Assembly (NCBI RefSeq): GCF_013116745.1
Contig: NZ_JABFOE010000012.1
Location: forward strand, 1 to 64,000
Direction: 5' to 3'
DNA length: 64,000 nucleotides
DNA from: Arthrobacter sp. 260
GTDB taxonomy: Bacteria > Actinomycetota > Actinomycetes > Actinomycetales > Micrococcaceae
Numbering within the stretch: the stretch's first letter is position 1; each line of letters opens with the position of its first letter. The translations under genes were made by a program, and so were the position numbers. The notes below the pieces were generated by a model that saw nothing but the letters and a program-made list of their open reading frames with translations, did not search any database and was not told the origin of the DNA. Shown here piece after piece: positions 1 to 8,045 of the stretch.

Positions 1-701
1 GCTCAGCTGGCGGAAATCAAATAGCGCGAGTCTCCATCAAACCCAGAGCGGTTCAATATCCATTGGGAAGAGAAGGTATGAAAGCCCGGAAACGGGGGTG
101 GTCCCATGGGGGCGTCACCGACACGCAACAAACGTTATAGATGGCACGGTTGAGATGGGATTTGAGCTGGGGAACTGCTGACCTCAAGGCTCAATGTCCG
201 GGACTTAGGGCCCTGTTGTGCGGCTGCCTATGGGTCTACTCTGAGCAAGCCGGGTTAATGCAAGTAACGCCTCATGACCCGTGAACATCAGATGGGGCTT
301 TGGTGTGGGATCGTCTTCGCTCCCGGGGAGTGAAGACGATCCCAAGGCTTGTTTCACCCGATGGCACTCAAATTGAGGTAGGGCGGGGACCAGGATTCGA
401 GAGGTTTTTCTTGGATATCAACGTAGGAAACGTTCCAGCGTTTCTAGCACTGACCGTCACCGTAAATTGGCCCAGAGACCAGCGGCGCATTCAGGAGCTT
501 GGCCCCGCCGTCATGGCCTAAACCCACCTGGCTAGCCACCGCCTCTCACCTCACGCGAGGTGCTGTGTGAGGTGTACTCGCAGGGAGAGTGCATTGAAAT
601 GATGAGCCAGTGATTGTGTTCTATAGCAGGGAGCGTCGCTACTATCGTTAGCGACCGGCCCAGGGTTCACTCCTGGTGCTGCCGGTGACGGAGGACGAAT
701 A
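1..701. other. gene-poor left edge
   Basis: I find no convincing gene here. The only open frame of note (300-521, plus strand, 73 codons) has no clear ribosome binding site, no recognisable motif and unconvincing composition. No repeats shared with the rest of the window were noticed. Confidence 0.4.
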
Positions 702-2576
702 TTATGGGTCGGGGAGCATAGCGATGGTAGGGCGGTGGTTGGATCCGCCCGTTCCTGGGATGATTTGCTGTTCGCTGAAATTGGTTCCGTCGGCCGATGA
801 GTTGGCGAAAAGGCGCTGATCGCCGTTTGCACCCTTCCATGCGACAAACAAGCGGTTGTTGAAGGATGCTAGTGAAGGGCTGTCGTCTGTGCCTCCGGTG
901 CCCGGGATGACTTTCTGATCCGTGAAAGTAAGGCCATCGGCGCTGGAGTTGTAGAAGAGTCGATTGTCTGAGCCTGCTCCTTTCCATGCCACGTACAGGC
1001 GATCACGCAGAACCGCCATCGCCGGAGCGTGACTTGAACCGCCGGTGCCCGGGATGACCTTTTGATCCGAGAAGGTGACACCGTCACCTGTCGAGCAATA
1101 GAACAGTCGTTCGTCGGTGCTGGCTCCTTTCCAGGCAACGTAGAGACGGCTGGTTGAGGTTGCGAGGGCTGGGCCGTGGCTAGTCCCGCCTGTTCCTGGA
1201 ATGGTTTTCTGCTCGTCGAACGTGGTTCCATCGGGGGAAGAGTTGAAGAACAATCGGGAATCTTCGCCCGCTCCTTTCCAGGCAACGTAGAGACGGTTTG
1301 ATGATGCTGCGGCGGCCGGACTGTGGCTGGTTCCACCCGCTCCTGGTAGGAGCATTTGGTCCAAGTAGTCCAGGCCGTCGGCGGAAATACTGTAGAAAAG
1401 ACGCGGATCTGTGGTTGATCCTTTCCAAATTGTGTACAGGCGCCCGTGTAAGGCTGCGGCTGCTGGACCTTCACTCGTTCCTCCGGCACCCCTGACGACC
1501 CTCTGCTCGGTGAAATTCCCACCGTCAGCGGTGGAGTTGAAGAAAAGGCGTTGGTCCTCTCCGGCTCCCTTCCAGAATACGAATAGCCGATCGCGGTCAA
1601 CACGGAGGGTTAGCTGCTCTTTTTCAGGATCTAGCGTCGCTACTGTGATCCGGAATCGGGCTCGAGGGATGTATACGGTCGACCCTAAGGTGGCGGGAAT
1701 TGCTGCGAGGCTTAGGCTTGTTGTGCCGCGGCCAATGCCAGTTGCGAGATGGATGACTACCCAGCCCCTGCCGCCCGATGGGACAGCGGGAAGTGCGCGG
1801 TCCCAGTCCTCGTGGATCCGGTATTCAATGACTATGCGCTGACCCTTCGTGGGCAGATCCATAGTCGCGACTACCGAAGGACCCTGCCAGTCGACGGGCG
1901 GCGAACCGCGCAATGGGTACAGATCGGCAATAGCTTCCCCGTGATCGAGGAGTGTTTTGGATAGGTCGTTACTGACCTGCGGGTCGTGAAGATCTATCCA
2001 GGTGCAAGCCTCTAAGTTAGGAGCGACCATCCCCGGGCCATGACTGATGGGAGGTGTTGGTGCGCCGACACCTTGAAGGTCAGTGTCGTCAAAGGAGTAT
2101 TTACCGCCCTCTGCCCCCATGACACAGAACGCGTCCCCATACTCGACGGGGCCGGTGGCGCTTTCTAAATTCGCGTGACCCGAGCCGTAGAAGTGCCCGA
2201 GTTCGTGGGCGACGATAGCGGGGGTGAGGCTTTGGGCGCCGAAGTGCGTGTAACGACCCGAGCGGCGGGCGCTGAAAGAATCTGCCTTATCGATGACGAG
2301 CAGGACATGATCGTAGATGCCCAAATCGTCGCCGATTTTCTTGGTCACTTCGGGAAGGATACTTGAGCCGGCGTCGCCTCCGTATCCCTCCCAGGTTGCG
2401 TCGGTGATGTTCAACTCTACCCAATCAAAAACTTTCCACTCTAGGTTCAATCGGCGGCCAGATTGGACGGCGAAATAGTAGGCGACACGCCCCATCATCT
2501 GATCAATCCATGAGGAAGTCATTGTTGTGATTCGTGGAGAGTTGTTTACGCTGAGGAGGAGCACTGCGGTTGCCAT
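702..2576 (-). CDS. metzincin-like zinc metalloprotease domain with C-terminal WKGA repeats
   Basis: Two-part protein of 624 residues. The N-terminal part carries HELGHFYGSGH near residue 125, a match to the metzincin zinc motif HExxHxxGxxH. About 25 residues later CVMG looks like the Met-turn, so proteolysis is a fair prediction. After a linker, from about residue 335, come six imperfect repeats of about 46 residues with the core RLYVAWKGAG, RLFFNSSxDG and a spacer IPGTGGTSHxPA. Such regular repeats suggest a beta-propeller or other ligand-binding fold. No signal peptide is visible at the chosen start, which is unusual for a metzincin, so it is either cytosolic, exported by another route or mis-started. 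No strong ribosome binding site precedes the ATG. It stands alone, with the next gene 150 bp upstream on the same strand. Zinc protease call fairly sure; substrate unknown. Confidence 0.75.
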   Translation of the reverse strand: MATAVLLLSVNNSPRITTMTSSWIDQMMGRVAYYFAVQSGRRLNLEWKVFDWVELNITDATWEGYGGDAGSSILPEVTKKIGDDLGIYDHVLLVIDKADSFSARRSGRYTHFGAQSLTPAIVAHELGHFYGSGHANLESATGPVEYGDAFCVMGAEGGKYSFDDTDLQGVGAPTPPISHGPGMVAPNLEACTWIDLHDPQVSNDLSKTLLDHGEAIADLYPLRGSPPVDWQGPSVVATMDLPTKGQRIVIEYRIHEDWDRALPAVPSGGRGWVVIHLATGIGRGTTSLSLAAIPATLGSTVYIPRARFRITVATLDPEKEQLTLRVDRDRLFVFWKGAGEDQRLFFNSTADGGNFTEQRVVRGAGGTSEGPAAAALHGRLYTIWKGSTTDPRLFYSISADGLDYLDQMLLPGAGGTSHSPAAAASSNRLYVAWKGAGEDSRLFFNSSPDGTTFDEQKTIPGTGGTSHGPALATSTSRLYVAWKGASTDERLFYCSTGDGVTFSDQKVIPGTGGSSHAPAMAVLRDRLYVAWKGAGSDNRLFYNSSADGLTFTDQKVIPGTGGTDDSPSLASFNNRLFVAWKGANGDQRLFANSSADGTNFSEQQIIPGTGGSNHRPTIAMLPDP

Positions 2577-2726
2577 ACCCGATAGTGGGCGCGGACGAGA
2601 TTACTGTCAATGGGTTGTGGTGACGAGAGGCCGCCTGAGCAGGAGCGATTCGAGCAGGGCACCATGAGCCAAGTTTGAAAGCTCCGAAGCACCGCGTGTG
2701 TTTTGCCGGGGGCAGGGTTGGGTTAG

Positions 2727-3560
2727 TTATCCCTGGCGATCGATTTGGTGTTGGACGGCTAGGGCCATGGTCTGGAGTTCTTGTTGTTCTTCGTCGGAGA
2801 AGTGCCGAGGTTTCTGGTCAATGATGCAGAAGGTGCCGACGGCCCAGCCTTTGGACCCGAATATCGGGTAGCCGGCGTAGAAGCGGATGTGGGGTTCGCC
2901 GGTGACGAGTGGGTTGTTCTTAAACCGCTGGTCGGTCAGTGTGTCGCTGATGATCAGTGGTCCGGCTTGGCGGATGGTTTCGTTGCATAGCGCAATGTCC
3001 CGGGGGGTGTTCTGTTTGAGCGGTCCGACAACTGATTTGAGGAACTGGATCCGCTCGGTGATGAGGGCGACACTGGCAGAGCTGACCCCAAAATGTTTCT
3101 GGGCTTTCCGGGTGATCTGATCGAAGCGTTCCTCGGGGACGGTATCGACCAGGTGGGTCTGGTCAACGGAGAGCAGGCGCTGGGATTCAGCTTCTTCTGG
3201 GAGTAGGAAGGATCTGCCCGCGGCCCCTAAATCGGTGAGCGCTTCATCCACGATGGTCTGTGCCTGGTTGAGGCTGCCGGGAACCGGCCGGCCTTGAGCG
3301 TCCCTGTTGGTTATCTGGATGTCATCGCTGTAGGGGACCCGATCGTGCGAGGTGATGGATTGCAGCACTTCGTTGAGCGTCAGGGCGAGGGTGTCGCGTT
3401 CGAGCGACGAGATTCTTATGACCCCTCGTAGGTAGGCTTCCATTTCAATTTGAGACAGTGTCCCGCCGCGGGCGAAGTACGCGATCCACAGCTGGACCGG
3501 TTCTAATCCGGCTTGGGCCGCCCCGGAGACGGTCAGCTGATGCTGCGTTTGTTCATCCAT
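2727..3560 (-). CDS. GAF domain protein
   Basis: Predicted cytosolic sensor of 277 residues. The C-terminal half (about 125-270) reads as a GAF domain: it includes the stretches CNETIRQAGPLIISDTL and RFYAGYPIF and the GTFCIID strand typical of GAF domains that bind small ligands or respond to redox. The N-terminal 120 residues are helical and not recognised. No kinase, cyclase or DNA-binding domain is attached, so the output is unknown. I use the ATG at 3560, preceded by GAGGG at good spacing, rather than the longer frame from 3656. It is divergent from a GAF-ANTAR gene at 3773, and the pair may share a signalling role. Confidence 0.75.
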   Translation of the reverse strand: MDEQTQHQLTVSGAAQAGLEPVQLWIAYFARGGTLSQIEMEAYLRGVIRISSLERDTLALTLNEVLQSITSHDRVPYSDDIQITNRDAQGRPVPGSLNQAQTIVDEALTDLGAAGRSFLLPEEAESQRLLSVDQTHLVDTVPEERFDQITRKAQKHFGVSSASVALITERIQFLKSVVGPLKQNTPRDIALCNETIRQAGPLIISDTLTDQRFKNNPLVTGEPHIRFYAGYPIFGSKGWAVGTFCIIDQKPRHFSDEEQQELQTMALAVQHQIDRQG

Positions 3561-3740
3561 CAATACCCTCGAACCCGCTTCGCGGGACCAGCCACCCTCA
3601 GTACAGGCAGTCGCATAGTTCCTGACCAAAAACCTAGTGAAGAGACTTGATCTCAAGATTAGCTCAGAGCACCCCGATCAAAGAGGGAAACCGAAGAATC
3701 TTTCTAGGGACAGTAAAAATGGGGGAGCCCAGGGCCCTGC

Positions 3741-3766
3741 CCGTGGAGGTTCCACGGCTCTAGACT
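3741..3766 (+). promoter_or_regulatory. candidate promoter and small dyad before the GAF-ANTAR gene
   Basis: A perfect dyad, CCGTGGA-GGT-TCCACGG (3741-3757), lies just upstream of TAGACT (3761-3766), which fits a -10 box six bases before the ATG at 3773. This would give a leaderless or nearly leaderless transcript and explain the lack of a ribosome binding site. The dyad may be an operator. Confidence 0.35.
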
Positions 3767-3772
3767 GATGCC

Positions 3773-4516
3773 ATGGAAGGCCGGGGAGGGTCGGTGGCGG
3801 TGCAGCTTCAACAGCTGATTCTGCGCTCTGAGAGCGTCGAATCGTTCCTGGAAGCTTTCGCTTTCTACACCTCGAGACTGTTCGGGTCAGAGGACGAGTA
3901 TTCCTGCGGGGTCACACTCACCCGAGGGGACCTGACCGTCACCGCCGGCAGCAGCACAGAGGCCGCCGCGATTGAAGAACTCCGCCAGGGTTTCAGCGGC
4001 GACCCTTGGAGGAACAGCTCGCAGATCCATCAAACGTTTGTTGTTGACGAAGCCAGAACAGATGAGCGATTGCCGGGTTATGGGAAAGTTCTTCGAGACC
4101 GGGGTTTCCACGCAGTCGTTGGCGTGCCGGCAGTAATCGGTTCGGAGGGTGGGGCCGTCATTAGTTTGTATGCTCGGCGGCCCACGGTTTTCACCCCCGA
4201 TGTGATCGAGCGTTTCGAAGAATACGTCACCGGCACTACGACCAGTCTTGAGCTGGCCCTGAAACTAGCGTTGTATCGGGGCGCCGCAGCGGATCTACTT
4301 GCAGCGATGGAATCGCGTACCAACATTGATATTGCGGTAGGAATCATCATCGCTCAGAACCATTGCACCCAGGCCGAGGCTGTCCAATTACTTCGCCGGG
4401 CTGCCAGGCATCAACAGATTAAACTCCGTGCACTGGCGGAACGGATCGTTCAAACGCTCAACGCGGCGCCGGTAGCCGCTCATTTCGTTCCTGCCCCGGG
4501 ACAAAGCAGCGCATAA
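3773..4516 (+). CDS. GAF and ANTAR domain RNA-binding regulator
   Basis: Predicted transcription antiterminator of 247 residues. Residues 10-165 form a GAF-like sensor domain. Residues 180-235 form an ANTAR domain: the stretch AMESRTNIDIAVGIIIAQ followed by AEAVQLLRRAARHQQIKLRALAERIV is the three-helix RNA-binding signature. ANTAR proteins bind paired hairpins in nascent RNA and block termination; the target here is unknown. A second protein of the same architecture is encoded at 12002-12727. Upstream it faces a GAF-only gene, divergently. The start is supported by a -10-like box directly upstream rather than by a Shine-Dalgarno sequence. Confidence 0.85.
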   Translation: MEGRGGSVAVQLQQLILRSESVESFLEAFAFYTSRLFGSEDEYSCGVTLTRGDLTVTAGSSTEAAAIEELRQGFSGDPWRNSSQIHQTFVVDEARTDERLPGYGKVLRDRGFHAVVGVPAVIGSEGGAVISLYARRPTVFTPDVIERFEEYVTGTTTSLELALKLALYRGAAADLLAAMESRTNIDIAVGIIIAQNHCTQAEAVQLLRRAARHQQIKLRALAERIVQTLNAAPVAAHFVPAPGQSSA

Positions 4517-4689
4517 ACACTTCAAACCAGGAGCGCTGATACCCACCAGGTAGCTCAACCTCCAGGGCAGCTATCGCGGGGACCACCTGACTCTTGTGCG
4601 GTGTCATTGGGCCCTATACAAGGGACGCGCTCGGCCGGATCATGGGGAGGACCTACCACCGCCGGGTTTCACTGAGCTAAGGACCAACA

Positions 4690-4908
4690 ATGACTTCAGA
4701 GCAAACCCACCCCCAACCCGATACCACAACAATCCTTCCCCTGGTATCTTCTGTGCTTCCGCAGGCCAGGAATCGCCGCAAAAGTAGGGACACCGGTCAG
4801 CGGACACTGCTGAGCCGGCAGGGGGACCGCCGTCGGGAAACCGAACGAAAGCTCGAACTTCACAGGCGCGTCTACGCTCTCGCGCACCCCCGTCCCAGCC
4901 TGGGATAA
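4690..4908 (+). CDS. small hypothetical protein
   Basis: A 72-residue basic, hydrophilic frame starting at an ATG preceded by AAGGACC, a plausible ribosome binding site. It has a run of Arg and Lys in the middle and no recognised domain. It could be a real small protein or chance. The flanks, 4517-4689 and 4909-5169, hold nothing I recognise. Confidence 0.3.
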   Translation: MTSEQTHPQPDTTTILPLVSSVLPQARNRRKSRDTGQRTLLSRQGDRRRETERKLELHRRVYALAHPRPSLG

Positions 4909-5169
4909 CCCCCCGCGAACCCTATGCCGGGCTCCGGATATGACGCCAAGAATGCTGGGAAAGAACACCGGTCGCTGAACCAAGGGCTATCGAATCAGTT
5001 GAATGCGGCCCAACGTGGTCAGCAAAGCAGGGGGTTCTTCGTCCACTAGCTAAGTAGGCTGCTAGTAACTGGTGGGATAGCGGCGCATACTCTGGCTAAG
5101 CAGGCCTCCGGGATCTTCGAAACGCACCACTAATCGTTTCGGCTACACCAGTGTTCCTGACCTACCGGA

Positions 5170-5385
5170 ATGGTTGGTGCGACGATGAAAGCCGAACTCG
5201 CGAACCCTCTCGTGCCCTTCTGCTACCTCTGTGGCACGGCACGGTTCCTCATGTATGAAAACTTCGCCCCACCTCAGCTGCTCCCGTCCGGTCACCTACT
5301 GACGGGCGGCGTGAACTATACGTGCATGCAATGCGGACAGTTCAGCGGCCACAACATTCCAGCGGGCTGGCGCCCGCCCGAATAG
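5170..5385 (+). CDS. small zinc-ribbon-like protein
   Basis: A 71-residue frame with two CxxC pairs, CYLC near residue 18 and CMQC near residue 53, about 35 residues apart, which suggests a single zinc-binding ribbon. The rest has no recognised motif. An in-frame ATG at 5185 is an equally possible start; neither has a strong ribosome binding site. It opens a cluster of very small plus-strand genes reaching 6454. Function unknown. Confidence 0.5.
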   Translation: MVGATMKAELANPLVPFCYLCGTARFLMYENFAPPQLLPSGHLLTGGVNYTCMQCGQFSGHNIPAGWRPPE

Positions 5386-5555
5386 CTTCACGGACCCACG
5401 ATCCTCCCCTCATGGAACTCTCTCGCTGGCATGAAGGCATCACACCTGACGTCACAATCCTCTGCACACATAAGGGAAAACGCCAGGATCACCTACCGGC
5501 AAGTCAGCCGGAAGCGTAGACCACAAAAATCGCGGCAAACGGGAGAAGGACTGAA

Positions 5556-5735
5556 ATGGGCTATTCAAATGAGCGGATCATCGAGCGGCTACAGCTATCA
5601 GGGACAAGTAGGGATCTGACCCGTCGCCTGACGCTGATCGATAAGGAAATAGATCAGATCCTCCGCTCCGGTGGGACATCCCGTGAAGCACGCGAACCAC
5701 AACAACGCTTCAACGACCTCCTACCCCTGCCCTAG
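5556..5735 (+). CDS. 59-residue small protein, tandem paralogue 1
   Basis: ATG start preceded by GAGAAGGA. The product begins MGYSNERIIE and ends FNDLLPLP. It aligns without gaps over its full length to the product of the next gene (5790-5969): shared positions include YSNE at the start, DL near residue 20, a D-(E/D)-ID stretch near 30, GG near 40, and DLLP at the end. Conserved length, matching start and stop context and paired ribosome binding sites argue strongly that both are translated. The protein is charged and probably helical; no known family is recognised. Confidence 0.7.
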   Translation: MGYSNERIIERLQLSGTSRDLTRRLTLIDKEIDQILRSGGTSREAREPQQRFNDLLPLP

Positions 5736-5789
5736 CGAACACAGCAAAAAGACGGTCGTTGGCTAAAGGGAAACGATGAAGGCCACGTT

Positions 5790-5969
5790 GTGAGCTACTC
5801 GAACGAACTAACAATCAGGAATCTACGCTATGACGGTTCTGACAAAGATCTCTTGGAAGAACTAGAAGCACTAGACCGAGATATCGACATGCTCCTCCAG
5901 ACAGGCGGAAACCCCCGCGACGTTCGCCTCATACAGGAACACTTCGATGATCTTCTACCCTCAGAGTGA
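5790..5969 (+). CDS. 59-residue small protein, tandem paralogue 2
   Basis: GTG start with GAAGG seven bases upstream. The product begins VSYSNELTIR and ends FDDLLPSE, and is the same length as the upstream paralogue, with roughly 40 percent identity by eye and many conservative changes. It is more acidic than its partner. The two genes are 54 bp apart on the same strand and probably co-transcribed, so this looks like a diverged tandem duplication. Possible roles, for example a regulator pair or heteromeric small proteins, are only guesses. Confidence 0.7.
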   Translation: MSYSNELTIRNLRYDGSDKDLLEELEALDRDIDMLLQTGGNPRDVRLIQEHFDDLLPSE

Positions 5970-6130
5970 CCCTCCGAATAGACGGTCCGATGGGTGAACC
6001 AGCATGCACTTTGGTGCGAGCTCGCGGTGCGATTGCTGCGCCTCCTGTGCCTGACAGGCCGCGGGGTCCGGGGGTAGGGCCTGAATCGCTTGGAATTGCC
6101 GTGCTTCTGAAAGCTAAGAATGGTTAGCCC

Positions 6131-6454
6131 ATGGCAGAACGGACGGGGAAGCATAGGAACCGCAGAGCTCCTGCCAATTCCGGAACTTCGCGACTACCGG
6201 AGAATGGAAACTTTGCCTCCGCCGAACTGTTGCGTGTGACTCGGCTACGAGTGAGTACGCTACAGAGCGAGCGGAAGCGCCTGGCAACAACGGTCCACCA
6301 TGCACAACTGAACGTACTTGCACAATCAGGCAGCCCAGAATACGACCACCGACTACTCACAGCCGCGGTCGAGGATCTGGACATCCTCGACCGGATGCTA
6401 CTCCAAGCACAAAGCACCCAAACAACTCTGGAAAACGCTCCACGGGTCCGGTGA
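6131..6454 (+). CDS. hypothetical helical protein
   Basis: A 107-residue frame with a basic N-terminal third and a helical remainder (LRVTRLRVSTLQSERKRL; DLDILDRMLLQAQ) that could form a short coiled coil. It follows the two 59-residue paralogues on the same strand, and the EDLDILDRMLLQ segment faintly resembles their ALDRDIDMLLQ segment. No clear ribosome binding site. Function unknown. Confidence 0.45.
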   Translation: MAERTGKHRNRRAPANSGTSRLPENGNFASAELLRVTRLRVSTLQSERKRLATTVHHAQLNVLAQSGSPEYDHRLLTAAVEDLDILDRMLLQAQSTQTTLENAPRVR

Positions 6455-6472
6455 TCCTGACCGGACCGTCTT

Positions 6473-6497
6473 GACGTATTAGAACGTTATCGGCGTT
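6473..6497 (+). repeat. 25-bp dispersed repeat, copy A
   Basis: First of four near-identical intergenic copies, all in this orientation. It reads GACGTATTAGAACG followed by TTATCGGCGTT. The others are at 13000-13024 (identical), 16743-16767 and 17910-17934. This copy lies between the convergent genes ending at 6454 and 6536. Confidence 0.8.
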
Positions 6498-6535
6498 CCG
6501 ATCCCCCACGATACGTTTTGATGGGATGGCTTTGC

Positions 6536-6874
6536 TCATTTATGGGCGTTGTTGTAGGCATCCACGATTGAGTACTGGATCCGTCCCCGCGCGCTGGGGT
6601 TGTGGCCGTTCGTTAGTGCCCATTGGCGAATTTTTTCGAGCTTTTCACGCTTGCGGCGGGTTGTGGAGGACCCATATTGTCTGCGTTTGCTGGTGCTTTC
6701 GTTGGCTGCACTACGACCTTTCTCCACGTAATCAGAGAGTTCTGAGCGCAGCTGGGCGGCATTCTGCGATGTCAGGTCAATTTCGTATTCTGTTCCGTCG
6801 ATTCCAAAGTAGACGGTTTCCTGTGCTTCCTGGCCGTTGAGGTCATCGATCAACTGGACCTGCGTACGCTGCAT
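6536..6874 (-). CDS. lsr2: Lsr2 family nucleoid-associated protein
   Basis: Lsr2 is the actinobacterial analogue of H-NS: it bridges AT-rich DNA and silences foreign genes. The 112-residue product matches the family: an N-terminal dimerisation region starting MQRTQVQLIDDLNG with the ETVYFGIDGTEYEIDL beta hairpin, a basic linker, and a C-terminal DNA-binding domain (IRQWALTNGHNPSARGRI) with the RGR minor-groove clamp. The ATG at 6874 is preceded by AAGGAA at 7 bp and is preferred over the longer frame from 6931. A mobile element carrying its own Lsr2 may dampen the cost of its cargo or interact with the host paralogue. Next to copy A of the 25-bp repeat. Confidence 0.95.
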   Translation of the reverse strand: MQRTQVQLIDDLNGQEAQETVYFGIDGTEYEIDLTSQNAAQLRSELSDYVEKGRSAANESTSKRRQYGSSTTRRKREKLEKIRQWALTNGHNPSARGRIQYSIVDAYNNAHK

Positions 6875-6921
6875 CAGATTGTTCCTTTTCAAAGTATTGC
6901 TATGGGTTTGGGCACGAAGAA

Positions 6922-6958
6922 GGCCCTGCAACGGGAGGGTCTGTTCCGCTGCAGGGCC
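6922..6958 (-). terminator. hairpin terminator after the 61-residue gene
   Basis: Nine-base arms GGCCCTGCA and TGCAGGGCC with an inner CGG/CCG pair, lying just downstream of the minus-strand gene ending at 6978 and just upstream of lsr2. No long U tract, so it is a typical actinobacterial stem without a strong tail. Confidence 0.6.
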
Positions 6959-6977
6959 AGTTCTTGGTTGATCCTAG

Positions 6978-7163
6978 TTAGCCTCCGAGGCCTCCGGGGA
7001 GTTTTCCGATGAGGTCTTGAGGGTTGATGCCTAACTTGCTGAGCAAACCCTGGTCCTTGTCGGTATCTACCTGATCGGGCAGTTCCTGACTGGCTTGGTC
7101 GGTTTTATCGTCATCTCCCTGCCCCTTGAGATGGTCGAGGATCTGTTTTTTGTCGATTTTCAC
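6978..7163 (-). CDS. small acidic protein
   Basis: A 61-residue hydrophilic product starting at GTG 7163, chosen because GAAGGAG lies six bases upstream; the ATG further upstream would give 77 residues without that site. It is rich in Asp, Gln and Lys (LKGQGDDDKTDQ), then ends with LLSKLGINPQDLIGKLPGG, a possible amphipathic helix with a flexible tail. I do not recognise a named family. Its terminator separates it from lsr2, and the neighbours upstream are envelope/stress genes. Confidence 0.6.
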   Translation of the reverse strand: MKIDKKQILDHLKGQGDDDKTDQASQELPDQVDTDKDQGLLSKLGINPQDLIGKLPGGLGG

Positions 7164-7257
7164 TATGCGCTCCTTCAGTTGGTTACTCGGTTCTGCGTGA
7201 AGACCTTCCAACGGGTGTGGCCTTCCCGGTCAGTTACCGGTGTTGTAGGGAAGTTGC

Positions 7258-7959
7258 TTAGGTTCGTAGGCCGGCTTTGTCTACTTTGCGGTGGAAACGC
7301 ATGCCGGCGAGGCCTCCAAGAATCGCTCCGAGGAGGGCAACCGCGGCTGCGATGAGCGCGGCGATGATCCCTGTCGTTGTCAGGTCATCGCCTGCGGGGA
7401 TCTGCGGGAAGCTGTTGATCTGGGAGAGGATGTTGAACTGATCCCCCGCGATGAGCCCCAGTATTGCCACGATAAAGGCGATGACGATGGCCCAAACCCA
7501 GACGGCGATGCCTTGTTTGACGCCGTTGAATCGTGCCATCCGGCCGGCAACGTATCCGCCGCAGTAGTAGGCGATCAGCAAGATCGCTAGTAGCACGATG
7601 CTGCTGATGATGCTGGCGGTTTGTGGGTCCGCGGTGGCTTCTCCGGCGATGTCGGTGTTTGTTGCCGAGCCTACGGCCGCGCCGAGCGCGGCAGCCAGGG
7701 CGCTAAGGAGAATCGCTGTTCCGGTAGCGGTGAGCCACCCAAAGAATGCGGAGCCGATCTTGATCCCGCCGAATTCTTCCTTCTCCCGTGCTACATCATG
7801 CTTCAAACCGTGATCAGTATCCCCATCATTGTCCTGATGGAGTGCGTCGCCGTGGTCGCGGTTGGCTCGCCTTGAGTCCGCACCACTTCCGGTATGACCT
7901 GAATGGTTTGAGTCAGGGTGATTATCCGGGGACTTAGCCGGACCTGCACTGGTACTCAT
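7258..7959 (-). CDS. four-helix membrane protein, stress-type
   Basis: A 233-residue integral membrane protein. The first 75 residues are hydrophilic and His/Asp/Ser rich, probably cytosolic and disordered. Four hydrophobic segments follow, near residues 75-100, 115-140, 150-170 and 195-220; the loop GGYVAGRMARFNGVKQG between segments 2 and 3 is typical of a TIGR04086-like or YrzE-like group whose role is unknown. ATG with GAGGAG upstream. It is followed by the small acidic protein and preceded by the PRC-DUF2382 gene behind a strong terminator. Inference: part of a general stress or desiccation set. Confidence 0.65.
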   Translation of the reverse strand: MSTSAGPAKSPDNHPDSNHSGHTGSGADSRRANRDHGDALHQDNDGDTDHGLKHDVAREKEEFGGIKIGSAFFGWLTATGTAILLSALAAALGAAVGSATNTDIAGEATADPQTASIISSIVLLAILLIAYYCGGYVAGRMARFNGVKQGIAVWVWAIVIAFIVAILGLIAGDQFNILSQINSFPQIPAGDDLTTTGIIAALIAAAVALLGAILGGLAGMRFHRKVDKAGLRT

Positions 7960-7987
7960 GTGTACTCCTCTATCAAGGCCGTCACCG

Positions 7988-8025
7988 GCCCGGTCGGGTA
8001 CCTACTCAGGGGTACCCGACCGGGC
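7988..8025 (-). terminator. strong hairpin terminator after the PRC-DUF2382 gene
   Basis: Perfect 15-base stem (arms GCCCGGTCGGGTACC and GGTACCCGACCGGGC) with an 8-base loop, lying between two minus-strand genes. The stem continues outward with CACCG/CGGTG. Confidence 0.8.
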
Positions 8026-8045
8026 GGTGAGTTGCCAATGATTAT

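Noticed and set aside
300-521. 73-codon plus-strand open frame
   Set aside because: No ribosome binding site, no recognisable motif and unconvincing composition.
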